NCBI RefSeq assembly: GCF_900250075.1
Contig: NZ_LT977071.1
Coordinates: 124,001 to 188,000 of the forward strand
Source of the DNA: Cupriavidus taiwanensis
GTDB taxonomy: Bacteria > Pseudomonadota > Gammaproteobacteria > Burkholderiales > Burkholderiaceae
Direction of reading: 5' to 3'
Length of the DNA: 64,000 nucleotides
Shown: positions 27,301 to 35,045 of the stretch, one piece after another
How the letters are laid out: each line of letters begins with the position of its first letter
Numbering within the stretch: the stretch's first letter is position 1
The notes under the pieces: generated by a model
Databases searched by the model: none
What the model was told of the DNA's origin: nothing
The model's input: only the letters and a program-made list of their open reading frames with translations
Position numbers and translations under genes: made by a program

Positions 27301-27804
27301 GAGCTGGAGCTGACCGAAAGCATGGTCATGCGCGATGCCGAACAGGCTTCGAACTGGCTGTCGCGCCTGAAGCGCACTGGCGTGCGCCTGGCCATCGATG
27401 ATTTCGGAACCGGTTATTCCTCGCTCGCCTACCTGAGCCGCTTCCCGATCGATACGGTCAAGATCGACCGCAGCTTCGTCCGCTATGTACCCGAAAGCCG
27501 CAGCGACACGCAGATCACCAGCGCGGTGATCGGCCTGGGCCACAGGCTCGGCCTCGAAGTCGTCGCCGAGGGCGTGGAGAACGAGGCCCAGCTCGAATTC
27601 CTGCGCCGCGAAGGCTGCGACGAAGTGCAGGGCTACTACTTCAGCCATCCGTTGCCGCCGGCGAAGATCACTGCCTTCCTCGCCAGACGCATGGAGCATG
27701 GCCCCGAGTTCGCACGGAACCGATGCGCGCCTGACCAGGCGCGCCGTCGTGTCGTCGCATTGCAGGCAGTCCAACAAAAAGAGAGGAAACTGGATCATGC
27801 ATGA
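24370..27804 (+). CDS. CHASE-PAS-GAF-GGDEF-EAL c-di-GMP enzyme
   Basis: A 1144-residue inner-membrane signalling protein. A first membrane helix lies near 18-40, a periplasmic CHASE sensor near 65-250, a second helix near 357-380, then a PAS domain (about 400-515), a GAF-like domain (about 520-675), GGDEF and EAL. The GGDEF signature is intact (761-765) and EAL is intact (889-891) with DDFGTGYSSLAYL downstream, so both cyclase and phosphodiesterase activity are possible. It senses an extracellular ligand of unknown nature. The stop overlaps the start of the Tyr-Cys repeat protein by eight bases, suggesting coupled translation. Confidence 0.92.
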   Translation: MLRQVLARTPSPLGRVGSRSITAGTVLLGALTTAVVYAFCTDLLERDVRLRFDSDTGDVVQQIDTRIRLYTDVLVTMQALFGASDHVSRGEFRDFVVGLNLPQRYPGFQTLNYAPYVPAPELDAFVARQRNDPILREAGVTFSIRPPGQRPGYFVLTYVEPLATNLPSIGVDMGAEPRRLAALERARDTGHPVSSGRLIFSEARNPHVGIALRLPVYRKALDLDSVEARRAAYVGSVGAGIRVADLLKDLVSNQNLRPIRFRVYDAGDFTAPADALSAGNLLYDSRTGLATPRPGRAADGRAAPRAGTAADEPAAAAASRDDLTRSVERNFGGRRWVIAFAADSTAIGGPQRYLPTLVIISGMIITVLLGWLAYALSSSRARAVAVADQMTHSLRESQAALAEAQQIAQLGDWRIDLGKDVAHFSREMGRLLGWRGHRPTPDTLFQAIETSHRAVLRERMEKAVRDRQPFELECPYRSQRGRRGWLHLICHAQGPAGNSTALRGTAQDISQRKAAEQARAQEHQIALHLATADSEAEVLEDIVHTLLEGMEWEAGAFWPADDGHGNKLPQVCLSRAKGLEPWLAAHPARTAGATAIAAPQWYAGLHDLARHAHAGWLASGGIRTVFAFPLSRGHVTLGVVELYSRTRRSADVHALTMAVGIAGQTGHFLLRRQAEENLRFIANHDALTGLPNRLMFKAEFEKALARARAGGQALHVIFVDLDEFKVVNDTIGHNAGDAVLREMAERLLQGLPEVELITRFGGDEFVVLLDPKGDSTVLGRTISQLQAVLTPAFVVNGSEMRMTASIGISSFPEDGDDWQTLLKHADLAMYGAKQLGKNGYQFYCRGMSTTLQRRIDMESHLHRALENDEFVLYYQPRIALASGTCTAVEALIRWRHPELGLVMPADFIPFAEQSGAIVEIGAWALREACRQNAAWLAQGLPPVRVSVNLSARQFADKALRLTIIDALRQAALPGNLLELELTESMVMRDAEQASNWLSRLKRTGVRLAIDDFGTGYSSLAYLSRFPIDTVKIDRSFVRYVPESRSDTQITSAVIGLGHRLGLEVVAEGVENEAQLEFLRREGCDEVQGYYFSHPLPPAKITAFLARRMEHGPEFARNRCAPDQARRRVVALQAVQQKERKLDHA

Positions 27805-28429
27805 ACGTACTGTGCAAACCATGTGGCAAGACATCGATGCCCTCGATTTCGAGAGGATGAAGGCCAAGCTGCTGCACCAGCGGCATCGGGACTGGACTCC
27901 GGCGTCCCTGGAGCAGGCCGAGGACGGCTACCGCCAGTTCCTGAAGCTGGCCGCGAAGTATCCGGAAACACCGGCAGTGCCCAGCGAGCTGGTCGATGCC
28001 TTCTGGCATGCCCATATCCTGGATACCCGGCGTTATGCCGACGACTGCATGCGCATCTTCGGCCGTGTGCTGCATCACGATCCCTACGTTGGCATCGACG
28101 GCCCGGAAGACGAGGCACGCCTGCTGGCGCTGGCCGCCTCCAGCGACGCGCTGAACCTGCGCGAGTTCGGCAGACCGCTTACCTCCGCGGCCTACTGCGC
28201 ACGCGCTGCAACGGACCACGCCGCGTATTGCGCGCGCATCGGCGAAAAGAAGGATGCCGCGTACTGTGCCCGGCTGGCTGAAAGGAAGGATGCCGCCTAC
28301 TGTGCTCGCCTGGCGACGGATGAGGCCGCCTACTACGCACGGGAAGCGGAAGGCGGGCTGGGACAAGCGCCCTCGGTCACGGCGAGGCCCGCTTATTGCG
28401 CGGTGAATTCGCCTCGGCGTGTTGCTTGA
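27797..28429 (+). CDS. GRDP-like protein with Tyr-Cys repeat tail
   Basis: A 210-residue protein in two parts. Residues 1-125 resemble the glycine-rich-domain-protein-like fold (DUF1399): FWHAHILDTRRYADDC and FGRVLHHDPYVG carry the family's conserved His and Asp. The tail has AAYCAR at 131, 142, 154 and 166, AAYYAR at 177 and PAYCAV at 198, at 11-12-residue spacing. No signal peptide. The ATG lies inside the end of the c-di-GMP gene, with GAGAGGAA about ten bases upstream. Function unknown; the repeats could bind metal or be a modified peptide. Confidence 0.82.
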   Translation: MHERTVQTMWQDIDALDFERMKAKLLHQRHRDWTPASLEQAEDGYRQFLKLAAKYPETPAVPSELVDAFWHAHILDTRRYADDCMRIFGRVLHHDPYVGIDGPEDEARLLALAASSDALNLREFGRPLTSAAYCARAATDHAAYCARIGEKKDAAYCARLAERKDAAYCARLATDEAAYYAREAEGGLGQAPSVTARPAYCAVNSPRRVA

Positions 28430-28526
28430 CTTCGGATCAGGAAGGCACCCATCACGTTTGGCCTGGGTGCTACCGACCACTGGTACAACCTGCAGATCGC
28501 TCCCCGTTATCTGTCAGGTGATTGTG

Positions 28527-28554
28527 AATGCGCGGCCCTGCCGCGCATTTTTTT
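28527..28554 (+). terminator. Rho-independent terminator
   Basis: AATGCGCGG-CCCTG-CCGCGCATT followed by TTTTT: a 9-bp perfect stem, 5-base loop and T-tract. It lies about 100 bases after the Tyr-Cys repeat gene and ends the c-di-GMP operon before the convergent lactate dehydrogenase gene. Confidence 0.88.
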
Positions 28555-28633
28555 CAGCTGGGTTGGGCGGCCGGCCTTTTCAGGGAGCGGTTTAAGCCAT
28601 TGGCGGGGCGCGACATGAGACCGCCAGCCGTGT

Positions 28634-29629
28634 TCAACTGGCGCTGACTTCGTTAGTGAGCGACTTGCCGCTTTCGAACTCCGTCACGCTGCGCAAGGTT
28701 GTTTCGCAAATGGTGGTCACGGCCTCGCGCGTGAGGAAGGCCTGGTGCCCGGTCACGATCACGTTAGGAAAGGTGATTAGCTGCTGCAGCACGAAGTCGT
28801 CGACGATGGTGCCGGACAGGTCGCGGAAGAACAGGTCCGCCTCCTGCTCGTACACGTCGATCGCCAGGCCGCCGAGTTGCCCGGTCCTGAGCGCTTCGAT
28901 CACTGCTTCCGTGTCGATCAGCCCGCCGCGACTGGTGTTGATCAGCAAGGCGCCTGGCTTGGCGCGCGACAGCGTTTCGGCGTTGATGATGTGATGGGTC
29001 TCGGGCGTGAGCGGGCAGTGCAGCGAGATGCAGTCCGCGCTTGCGCCGATTTCCCCCTCGTCCGCGTAGCGTCCGCCAAGGGCCTCGAATTCCGGGGATG
29101 GGTACTTGTCGTAGCCGATCACGTTGCAACCGAACCCGACCATGATTTTCGCAAACACGCGCCCGATCTTGCCGGTGCCGATCACGGCCACGGTCTTGCC
29201 GCACAGGTCGAAGCCCATCAGGCCTTCGAGCGAAAAATTGAAGTCCCGCGTGCGGTTGTAGGCGCGGTGGATCTTGCGGTTGACCGCCATCAGCAGGGCC
29301 ACTGCGTGCTCGGCGACCGCGTTGGGCGAGTAGTCGACAACGCGCACTACCTTGATCCCAAGCGCCTGCGCGGCTTTCAGGTCGACGTTGTTGAACCCCG
29401 TGCAGCGCAGCGCGACCAGCCTGGTGCCGCCGCGACCGAGCGCTTCCAGCACGGTCGCATCGGCCCGGTCATTGACGAAGATGCACACGGCGCCGTGACC
29501 CGCGGCGAGGCCAACCGTCTCACTGTCCAAGGGCACGTCGAAGTACTTGAGCTGATGGCCTTCAGCCGCATTCGCGGCATCGAGATGTTGACGATCGTAG
29601 GACTTTGCGCTGAAGACGGCGATTTCCAT
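28634..29629 (-). CDS. ldhA: D-lactate dehydrogenase (D-2-hydroxyacid dehydrogenase family)
   Basis: A 331-residue NAD-dependent fermentative-type enzyme. GTGKIGR is the NAD loop, YSPNAVAEHAVALL and TSRGGLIDT frame the active site, and the catalytic Arg, Glu and His are seen as NTSRGG, YEQEADLFF and VTGHQAF. It reduces pyruvate to D-lactate with NADH. The start at 29629 follows GGAGACA. It is transcribed in line with the transporter gene upstream (53-base gap), which suggests joint function in organic-acid handling. Confidence 0.9.
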   Translation of the reverse strand: MEIAVFSAKSYDRQHLDAANAAEGHQLKYFDVPLDSETVGLAAGHGAVCIFVNDRADATVLEALGRGGTRLVALRCTGFNNVDLKAAQALGIKVVRVVDYSPNAVAEHAVALLMAVNRKIHRAYNRTRDFNFSLEGLMGFDLCGKTVAVIGTGKIGRVFAKIMVGFGCNVIGYDKYPSPEFEALGGRYADEGEIGASADCISLHCPLTPETHHIINAETLSRAKPGALLINTSRGGLIDTEAVIEALRTGQLGGLAIDVYEQEADLFFRDLSGTIVDDFVLQQLITFPNVIVTGHQAFLTREAVTTICETTLRSVTEFESGKSLTNEVSAS

Positions 29630-29682
29630 GATGTGTCTCCGCGGCGAATCGCATGGCGCGCTTCGCCCAGGTTGCCCCTGCA

Positions 29683-31275
29683 CTATCCGCCAGCCAGCGT
29701 GGCGGCGACCTGTACGAACAGGATCTTCACAATGGTCATTGACGGGAAGATCATCGAGTAGCCAAGGTCGGGCCGGTCGGTGGGCGCGACGCGGTTGGCA
29801 AAGGCAAGGATGGCGGGATTGCCGGTCGCGCCGCAGATCACGCCCACCGCCAGGTCGAACGGCAGCCTGAAGACCCAGAGGCAGAAAATCGCAGTAATCA
29901 GCAGCAGGGCGAGCAGGATCACCACGCCATAGATCAGGAAGGACACCCCGGTTACGCCGATGGTGGCGAAGAACTTCGGCCCGGATGCGATGCCCACCTG
30001 TGCCAGGAAGATGGTCAGCCCGAAGTTGCGCAGGACCAGGTTGGCCGACAGCGGCATGGTCCAGACGAACGGCCCGAGACGGCGCACCCGGCCGAGCACG
30101 AGGGCAACCAGCAGCAGCGCCGCCAGCCCCAGCGCCAGCGTGCCGACGCCGGGAATCGGCACCGGGATCAGCCCCACCAGCAGCCCGAGCGCCGCGCCGA
30201 TGCCGATCGAGATAAAGCTCAGTTCGGCGGTGCCCTTGATGGAGTCGCCAAACAGCGCGCGAATCGGCTTCATGTGGGCGCGATTGACCAGCAGGCCGAC
30301 GCGGTCACCGAACTCGAGGGTGAGGTCATCGCGGGGCATCAGGTCCGCATCGCCGCGCCGCACATGGGCGATCGAGCAGACCATGCCTTCGGGAAAACGG
30401 ATATCGCGCAGCGTGTGCCCGACCACGAGCCGGCTTGAGGCGAACACGCGCATATAGTCCAGGTCTTCGCGATGGCTCGTCATGCGGCCTGGCTGCAGCT
30501 CTCCGCACAGCGAGGTGGCTTCACGCAGCGCGGCCGGGTCGGTGGCGGTCGCGAGCAGCACGTCGTTGGCCTGCAGGACCAGGTCATCGGCGGACGGGTA
30601 GTTGTGGTGGGCGCGACGCACGGCGGCAATCGCTACCCCTTCCGGCAGGCGCGCTACCACCTCCGGCAGCCGCAGGCCGATAAACGCCGGGTTGGTCAGC
30701 GCAATCTCGGCGGTCTCGATCAGCTTTGGTGGCGGCCGCACGATATTCGGCTTGAGCAGCGCGGTGAGGGCATACAGAAACAGGATCGGCCCGGCCACGC
30801 CGACCGGGTACGCGACGCTGTAGCCCACTGCGGCGCCGTCGCTCTTCATCGCCGTCATCGCGGCCTGCAGGCTTGCCGTACTGGTGCCCGCGCCGGCGAA
30901 CATTCCCAGCGACTCGTCGAGCTTAACGCCGACCAGCGGCACCAGCGCAACCGCGACCAGTCCGGAGCCAACCACGCCAAGGACCGCAGCGGCGTTGGCC
31001 TTGATGCCATCGGGGCTGGTCAGCCCCTTGAAAAACTGCTCCCCGTACTGGATCCCAATGCCATAGAGAAAGAGCAGCAGCCCCAGGGTGCCAAGGATGG
31101 CAGGCGGCGCGGCCTTGGGCGCGAACCCGCCGATCGCCAGCCCCACGAACAGCACCGCGCCCGAACCGAGTGACACGCCCTTGATACTGATCTCGCCTAC
31201 GACATAGCCCAGTGCAACCGTGAGGAACAGCGTGAGCAGCGGCTGGGTTTCGAGCAATGTCCGGACTGCATCCAT
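29683..31275 (-). CDS. AspT/YidE-family putative transporter
   Basis: A 530-residue membrane protein of the aspartate:alanine exchanger (AAE) family. About five helices lie at each end, and two TrkA-C (RCK-C) domains lie between them (about 195-365: GLRLPEVVARLPEG and VVGHTLRDIRFPEGMVC). GAGTSTASLQAAM and GATGNPAILAFANR are the paired family motifs. Substrate unknown; with the lactate dehydrogenase next to it an organic or amino acid is likely. Start at 31275 follows GGAG with nine bases of spacing. Confidence 0.85.
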   Translation of the reverse strand: MDAVRTLLETQPLLTLFLTVALGYVVGEISIKGVSLGSGAVLFVGLAIGGFAPKAAPPAILGTLGLLLFLYGIGIQYGEQFFKGLTSPDGIKANAAAVLGVVGSGLVAVALVPLVGVKLDESLGMFAGAGTSTASLQAAMTAMKSDGAAVGYSVAYPVGVAGPILFLYALTALLKPNIVRPPPKLIETAEIALTNPAFIGLRLPEVVARLPEGVAIAAVRRAHHNYPSADDLVLQANDVLLATATDPAALREATSLCGELQPGRMTSHREDLDYMRVFASSRLVVGHTLRDIRFPEGMVCSIAHVRRGDADLMPRDDLTLEFGDRVGLLVNRAHMKPIRALFGDSIKGTAELSFISIGIGAALGLLVGLIPVPIPGVGTLALGLAALLLVALVLGRVRRLGPFVWTMPLSANLVLRNFGLTIFLAQVGIASGPKFFATIGVTGVSFLIYGVVILLALLLITAIFCLWVFRLPFDLAVGVICGATGNPAILAFANRVAPTDRPDLGYSMIFPSMTIVKILFVQVAATLAGG

Positions 31276-31336
31276 GCCGTTCTCCGCTGGAGGTTCTGAA
31301 ACACTGCGGGCGAGGCAAGCGACGGGTTCTGGAGCC

Positions 31337-31924
31337 CTACCTGGCCGCAGCCGGCTGTACGGACACTGCAACGGCCTCGGTATAAACCGCTTCGACCCGG
31401 TCGCCCGTCTTGATGCCATTGAGGCGTGTCGTGTCCCCTACCAGCAGGACCACGGTGCGTCCCTTTGGCCCCTTCAAGGTGACCGTCCTGGCGCTGGTGT
31501 CGAAGGCAACGACGTCTGCCGTGACGGTGACTTCACGTCCGACCGTGCCGCCCGGCTTTGCTCCGGGCGCAGCGCGCTCCGAGATCTCGCGCTCATGCAT
31601 GGCCAGCGGACCACTGCCCTTCTTCAGGCTCATGGTCAGCGCTTCCCTGTACTCCACCGTGACAGTGTCGCCGACCTTGAGCTGCTCGAAGTTCCTGGCG
31701 TCCGGCCCCACGACGAGATCCCTGGTCTTGCCGTCGCCGGATTTCAGCCGGACCGTCCGCGTCGGCGCATCGATCTTGGTGATCGTGGCGGTGACCTTGG
31801 CGGTGCCGGTCGCAGTCGCCCCTTCAGGCGACTGCGTGACATCCACGCGGGTTTCGGGTTGCGCCCATGTTGCCGTGGTTGCCACCAGCATTGCCGCCGC
31901 GGTCAGTAGCGTCTTGCATTTCAT
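31337..31924 (-). CDS. Exported hypothetical protein with duplicated beta domain
   Basis: A 195-residue protein with a Sec signal peptide (MKCKTLLTAAAMLVATTATWAQ, cleavage after the Ala of WAQ region). The mature part has two similar units: VTATITKIDAPTRTVRLKSGDGKTRDL and VTADVVAFDTSARTVTLKGPKGRTVVL, each followed by LKVGDTV or IKTGDRV and a tyrosine strand, an OB-like repeat. Probably periplasmic. Function unknown. It lies 61 bases upstream of the AspT-like gene and may be in its operon. Confidence 0.75.
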   Translation of the reverse strand: MKCKTLLTAAAMLVATTATWAQPETRVDVTQSPEGATATGTAKVTATITKIDAPTRTVRLKSGDGKTRDLVVGPDARNFEQLKVGDTVTVEYREALTMSLKKGSGPLAMHEREISERAAPGAKPGGTVGREVTVTADVVAFDTSARTVTLKGPKGRTVVLLVGDTTRLNGIKTGDRVEAVYTEAVAVSVQPAAAR

Positions 31925-32138
31925 GCCATCCTCCGTTTTCTGATCGGGCCGATGTGCGTCTTGTTCTGAACTCTAACGTTAGCCCCGGACGCAACAGAAC
32001 TGAATCTTTTCGGATGACGAGATAAGAAAAACTTCCGGCCAACGGATGCGACCGCCTTGACTAACCTGACGTTGCGGTCGGCGTGTCTCCTGTGCGGGCT
32101 TTACCGAGGCAGTTCACTTGAACCGCACAGTGAGTACT

Positions 32139-32681
32139 TCAATTGCACGGAGTACCTGGGAGAGAGATTCCATCAATGGTTTTCCCACGACAGAAATCAC
32201 GGGGGGTAGTGGCAACGTCTTCCTGGTCCAGCTCTCGGTCGAGGGGCAGTTTTCCGATTTTGGTGCAGCAAGAGCGAAATTCAGTCGAAAGTGCCGGAGT
32301 ATTCGTCATGGCGGGAGAATCTACGGCGGGTTGCTGAGGTGTCCGGCCACTTTTGGCCGCCGAGGGCTGGGCGGGTTGTTCAGATGCCGTGCCACTCTTT
32401 CTCGCCGGAGCAGTCTTTGCTGGCTGTCCGGTTGACGGGACATTTCCCGTCGCCGGACGAACCCTTGCAGGTGGCTCGGGTGGCGGGACGATTTTTGTCG
32501 CAGGAGATGGTTGGACAGGTCGTTCTGCGTTCGGGCCTGTCGACGCAGGAGAGACGCATTGGCCCAGTTGGCAAATGCGCTCGCCCTTGCACTGCATGTC
32601 ATGTTCGCATCCGACTGCACCGGCGTGCGGCGCAGTCCCCATGGCGAGTGACAGGGCGAGGAGCAAGCCTGGCGCTTTCAT
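32139..32681 (-). CDS. Secreted Cys-rich, Pro-rich hypothetical protein
   Basis: A 180-residue protein. A signal peptide (MKAPGLLLALSLAMGTAPHAGA) is followed by a small disulfide-type knot with four Cys (GCEHDMQCKGERICQLGQC), a disordered Pro/Ala/Lys linker of about 90 residues, and a C-terminal part with four more Cys (RSCCTKIG, DFCRGK, TPCN). AGGAGG lies upstream of the chosen ATG; a longer frame starts at 32741. No family recognised. Probably periplasmic or surface exposed. Confidence 0.6.
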   Translation of the reverse strand: MKAPGLLLALSLAMGTAPHAGAVGCEHDMQCKGERICQLGQCVSPASTGPNAERPVQPSPATKIVPPPEPPARVRPATGNVPSTGQPAKTAPARKSGTASEQPAQPSAAKSGRTPQQPAVDSPAMTNTPALSTEFRSCCTKIGKLPLDRELDQEDVATTPRDFCRGKTIDGISLPGTPCN

Positions 32682-32904
32682 CTTCAGCTTCGCCTCCTGC
32701 TCTACGTTCGGTGATTGGCACGCTGCTCGACCCTGGCGCAAGTCAGACTGGACCTTTTCGCAGTCTTAGGGCCATGCGGCGGGCGACACTCCTAGTATGG
32801 AATGTTCAAACAGTGAGCGCCACCCGAGCTGTGAGCGGGCGAGTCGCGGCAACCCCGCGGTCAGACAGCCTGCGCCAGTGCGACGGCGTCGGCACATGTC
32901 CTCG

Positions 32905-33960
32905 TCAGGACAGCGCATGCGTATTACGACGCCGGATGGCCTCATGGCGCATCGCGTAATGCCATCCCAGGTCGGCTATCGGCCCGGCCTTTCGGCCAGT
33001 CTCGACGGCATCCGCGGCGGCAGCGTTGCCTTGCCGTGCCCTCTCTGCAATGCCAAACATAATGGCGGCCAGCCTGAACAGGTTGTAGGCGATGTAGAAG
33101 TCCCAGTGTTCGATACCCGCAGTGCCGTTGGCTTCGGCATACCACTGCAAATATGTCTGTTCGCACGGGATACCAAGGCCCGCGAAGTCGAGATCGGCGA
33201 TACCGCGCCACAGCGATGAAGGGATGTGCCAGCTCAGGCAATGATAGGCAAAGTCAACGAGCGGATGTCCCAGCGCGGACAACTCCCAGTCCAGCACCCC
33301 GATGACCCGGGGCTCGCTGGGGTGGAAGACCAGATTGTCAAGGCGGAAGTCGCCATGGACGAGACGCGTCTCCTTGCCCGCGGGGATGTTCCTTGGGAGC
33401 CAGCTCACCAGCGCCTGCATGGCGGAACTTTCCAGCGCGCCGGTGGCACGGCTCTGGCGCGTCCATCCGGCAATCTGACGCGCCAGGTAGTTACCGACAG
33501 GGCTGTAGTCGGCCAGGCCTGCCGCCTGGACATCGATGCGATGCAGCGCTGCCATCACCCGATTCATCTCCGCGTAGATGGCCCTGCGCTCGGCGCTTTG
33601 CATTCCCGGCAACGACTGGTCCACCATTACCCTGCCATCTAGGTATTCCATCAGGTAGAACGGGCTGCCAACCACGGACAGATCTTCGCTGTACAGGTAC
33701 ACGGCGGGGACGGGCACATTACTGCCCTGGAGCGCGCTCATGACCCGAAACTCGCGGTCGATGGCGTGCGCCTTGGCCTGGATGTGCCCGGCAGGCTTCA
33801 TCCGCAGCACGTAGCGGTGTGCACCGGAGGAGACCAGGAAAGTCGGATTGGACTGGCCACCGGTAAGCCGGGTGGCAGCAAGCGATGCCTGGTCGATCAG
33901 CCCGCGCGCAAGGAGCAGCCGGGCCAGCGCGTCCCAGTTGCGGTGAGTCGTATCGTTCAT
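32905..33960 (-). CDS. APH-family phosphotransferase (acyl-CoA dehydrogenase-associated type)
   Basis: A 351-residue aminoglycoside-phosphotransferase-fold protein: LTGGQSNPTFLV (nucleotide loop), VLRMKPAG (Lys), LVHGDFRLDNLVF (catalytic Asp/Asn) and GVLDWELSALGHPLVDFAYH (Mg-binding Asp). Members with this pattern sit next to acyl-CoA dehydrogenases, SDRs and ligases, as in ACAD10, and probably phosphorylate 4-hydroxyacyl-CoA or a related intermediate rather than antibiotics. Here it follows an SDR gene by 40 bases. Confidence 0.85.
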   Translation of the reverse strand: MNDTTHRNWDALARLLLARGLIDQASLAATRLTGGQSNPTFLVSSGAHRYVLRMKPAGHIQAKAHAIDREFRVMSALQGSNVPVPAVYLYSEDLSVVGSPFYLMEYLDGRVMVDQSLPGMQSAERRAIYAEMNRVMAALHRIDVQAAGLADYSPVGNYLARQIAGWTRQSRATGALESSAMQALVSWLPRNIPAGKETRLVHGDFRLDNLVFHPSEPRVIGVLDWELSALGHPLVDFAYHCLSWHIPSSLWRGIADLDFAGLGIPCEQTYLQWYAEANGTAGIEHWDFYIAYNLFRLAAIMFGIAERARQGNAAAADAVETGRKAGPIADLGWHYAMRHEAIRRRNTHALS

Positions 33961-34000
33961 TGGGCTGTCCTTTGGCTGATGTGGAGAATCGCTTGACGCA

Positions 34001-34789
34001 TCACAGCGTGCTGACGAGATGCCCGCCATCGACGGGCAACACGGCGCCGGTGATGTAATCCGATGCCCCCGATGCCAGCAGCAGCAAGGCGCCATCAAGC
34101 TGGGAGGGCTGTCCCAGGCGCCGCTGAGGGATGCGCCGGACCATCGCTTGCCCGCCGTCTGTCTGGAAGAAGGCGCGATTGATCTCAGTGGCGAAGTACC
34201 CCGGCGCCAGGGCGTTGACACGGATGCCATGGCGTGCCCATTCCAGTGCCAGCGATTGCGTCAGGTGGATCAAACCGGCCTTTGCCGCCGTGTATGCGGG
34301 AACCTGCTGCGCCACCCGCAGCCCCAGAATGGAAGCGATGTTGATGATGCTGCCCTGCCGGCCAGCTTCGCGCATTTGCTGGGCGGCGTACTGCGCCACA
34401 CGCCAGGCGCCAGTCAGGTTGGTATCGATGACCCGCGCCCAATCCTGCTCACTCGTCTCTAGCGCGGGCCCGGTGGTTGCAATGCCAGCACTGTTGACGA
34501 CGATGTCCACGGTACCCTGCGCCTGCTCGGCCCGGAAGAAGGCGCCGGATACGGAATCGGGATCACACACATCCAGGTGAACCACACATCCGTCCGCGCC
34601 CGTCGCCCGGATCTCCGCCAGCAAGCGTTCCCCTTCGGCGAGTCGGCGGCCGGCAAGCACTACGCGGCATCCAGCGTTTGCCAGGGTCAGCGCGAAGTGG
34701 CGGCCAAGCCCGCCGAATGCGCCCGTCACAAGTGCCACTTTGCCCTGCAAATCGGGAAAGACAGGTTGAGGACGAGGTGAGGAAGCCAT
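34001..34789 (-). CDS. Short-chain dehydrogenase/reductase
   Basis: A 262-residue classical SDR: TGAFGGLG, AGRRLAEGERL (NADP-type arginines), NSAGIATTG and YTAAK, ending VLPVDGGHLVSTL. The start at 34789 follows AAGGAGACTG. It is co-oriented with the phosphotransferase gene and divergent from the acyl-CoA synthetase gene, so it probably oxidises a hydroxyacyl-CoA or alcohol in the same pathway. Confidence 0.85.
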   Translation of the reverse strand: MASSPRPQPVFPDLQGKVALVTGAFGGLGRHFALTLANAGCRVVLAGRRLAEGERLLAEIRATGADGCVVHLDVCDPDSVSGAFFRAEQAQGTVDIVVNSAGIATTGPALETSEQDWARVIDTNLTGAWRVAQYAAQQMREAGRQGSIINIASILGLRVAQQVPAYTAAKAGLIHLTQSLALEWARHGIRVNALAPGYFATEINRAFFQTDGGQAMVRRIPQRRLGQPSQLDGALLLLASGASDYITGAVLPVDGGHLVSTL

Positions 34790-34863
34790 ACTTGCAGTCT
34801 CCTTGGACGCGGTCGTTGGAGCGCAGGTTAGGCCGTTGCGCCTGCCAAGCCAGCCACCCGAAC

Positions 34864-34921
34864 GGGGAGGCACCCCACCATGCCCCCCCGAGGCAAACCT
34901 CGGGATGCCCGGTGCCTCCCC
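34864..34921. other. Nested stem-loop in divergent intergenic region
   Basis: An outer perfect 11-bp arm pair GGGGAGGCACC (34864-34874) and GGTGCCTCCCC (34911-34921) encloses an inner hairpin CCCGAGG-CAAA-CCTCGGG (34887-34904). It lies between the SDR and the AlkK-like gene. It could be a repetitive element or a structured leader of the plus-strand mRNA. No other copy was noticed in the window. Confidence 0.6.
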
Positions 34922-35045
34922 TGTTGGGGGGCTGGAAAGCCGTGCCATGGCGCTTACGCTGGCAGGCATCCGGCGTCCCTGGCGCTGCATGCAAGTCATG
35001 GGCATGCTGCCCAGGCCGCTGCCACAGCAATCAAGGAGTTCCTCC

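Noticed and set aside
32905..33960. Aminoglycoside resistance gene
   Set aside because: The APH fold is present, but the context with SDR and acyl-CoA genes matches the ACAD10-like metabolic branch rather than antibiotic kinases.
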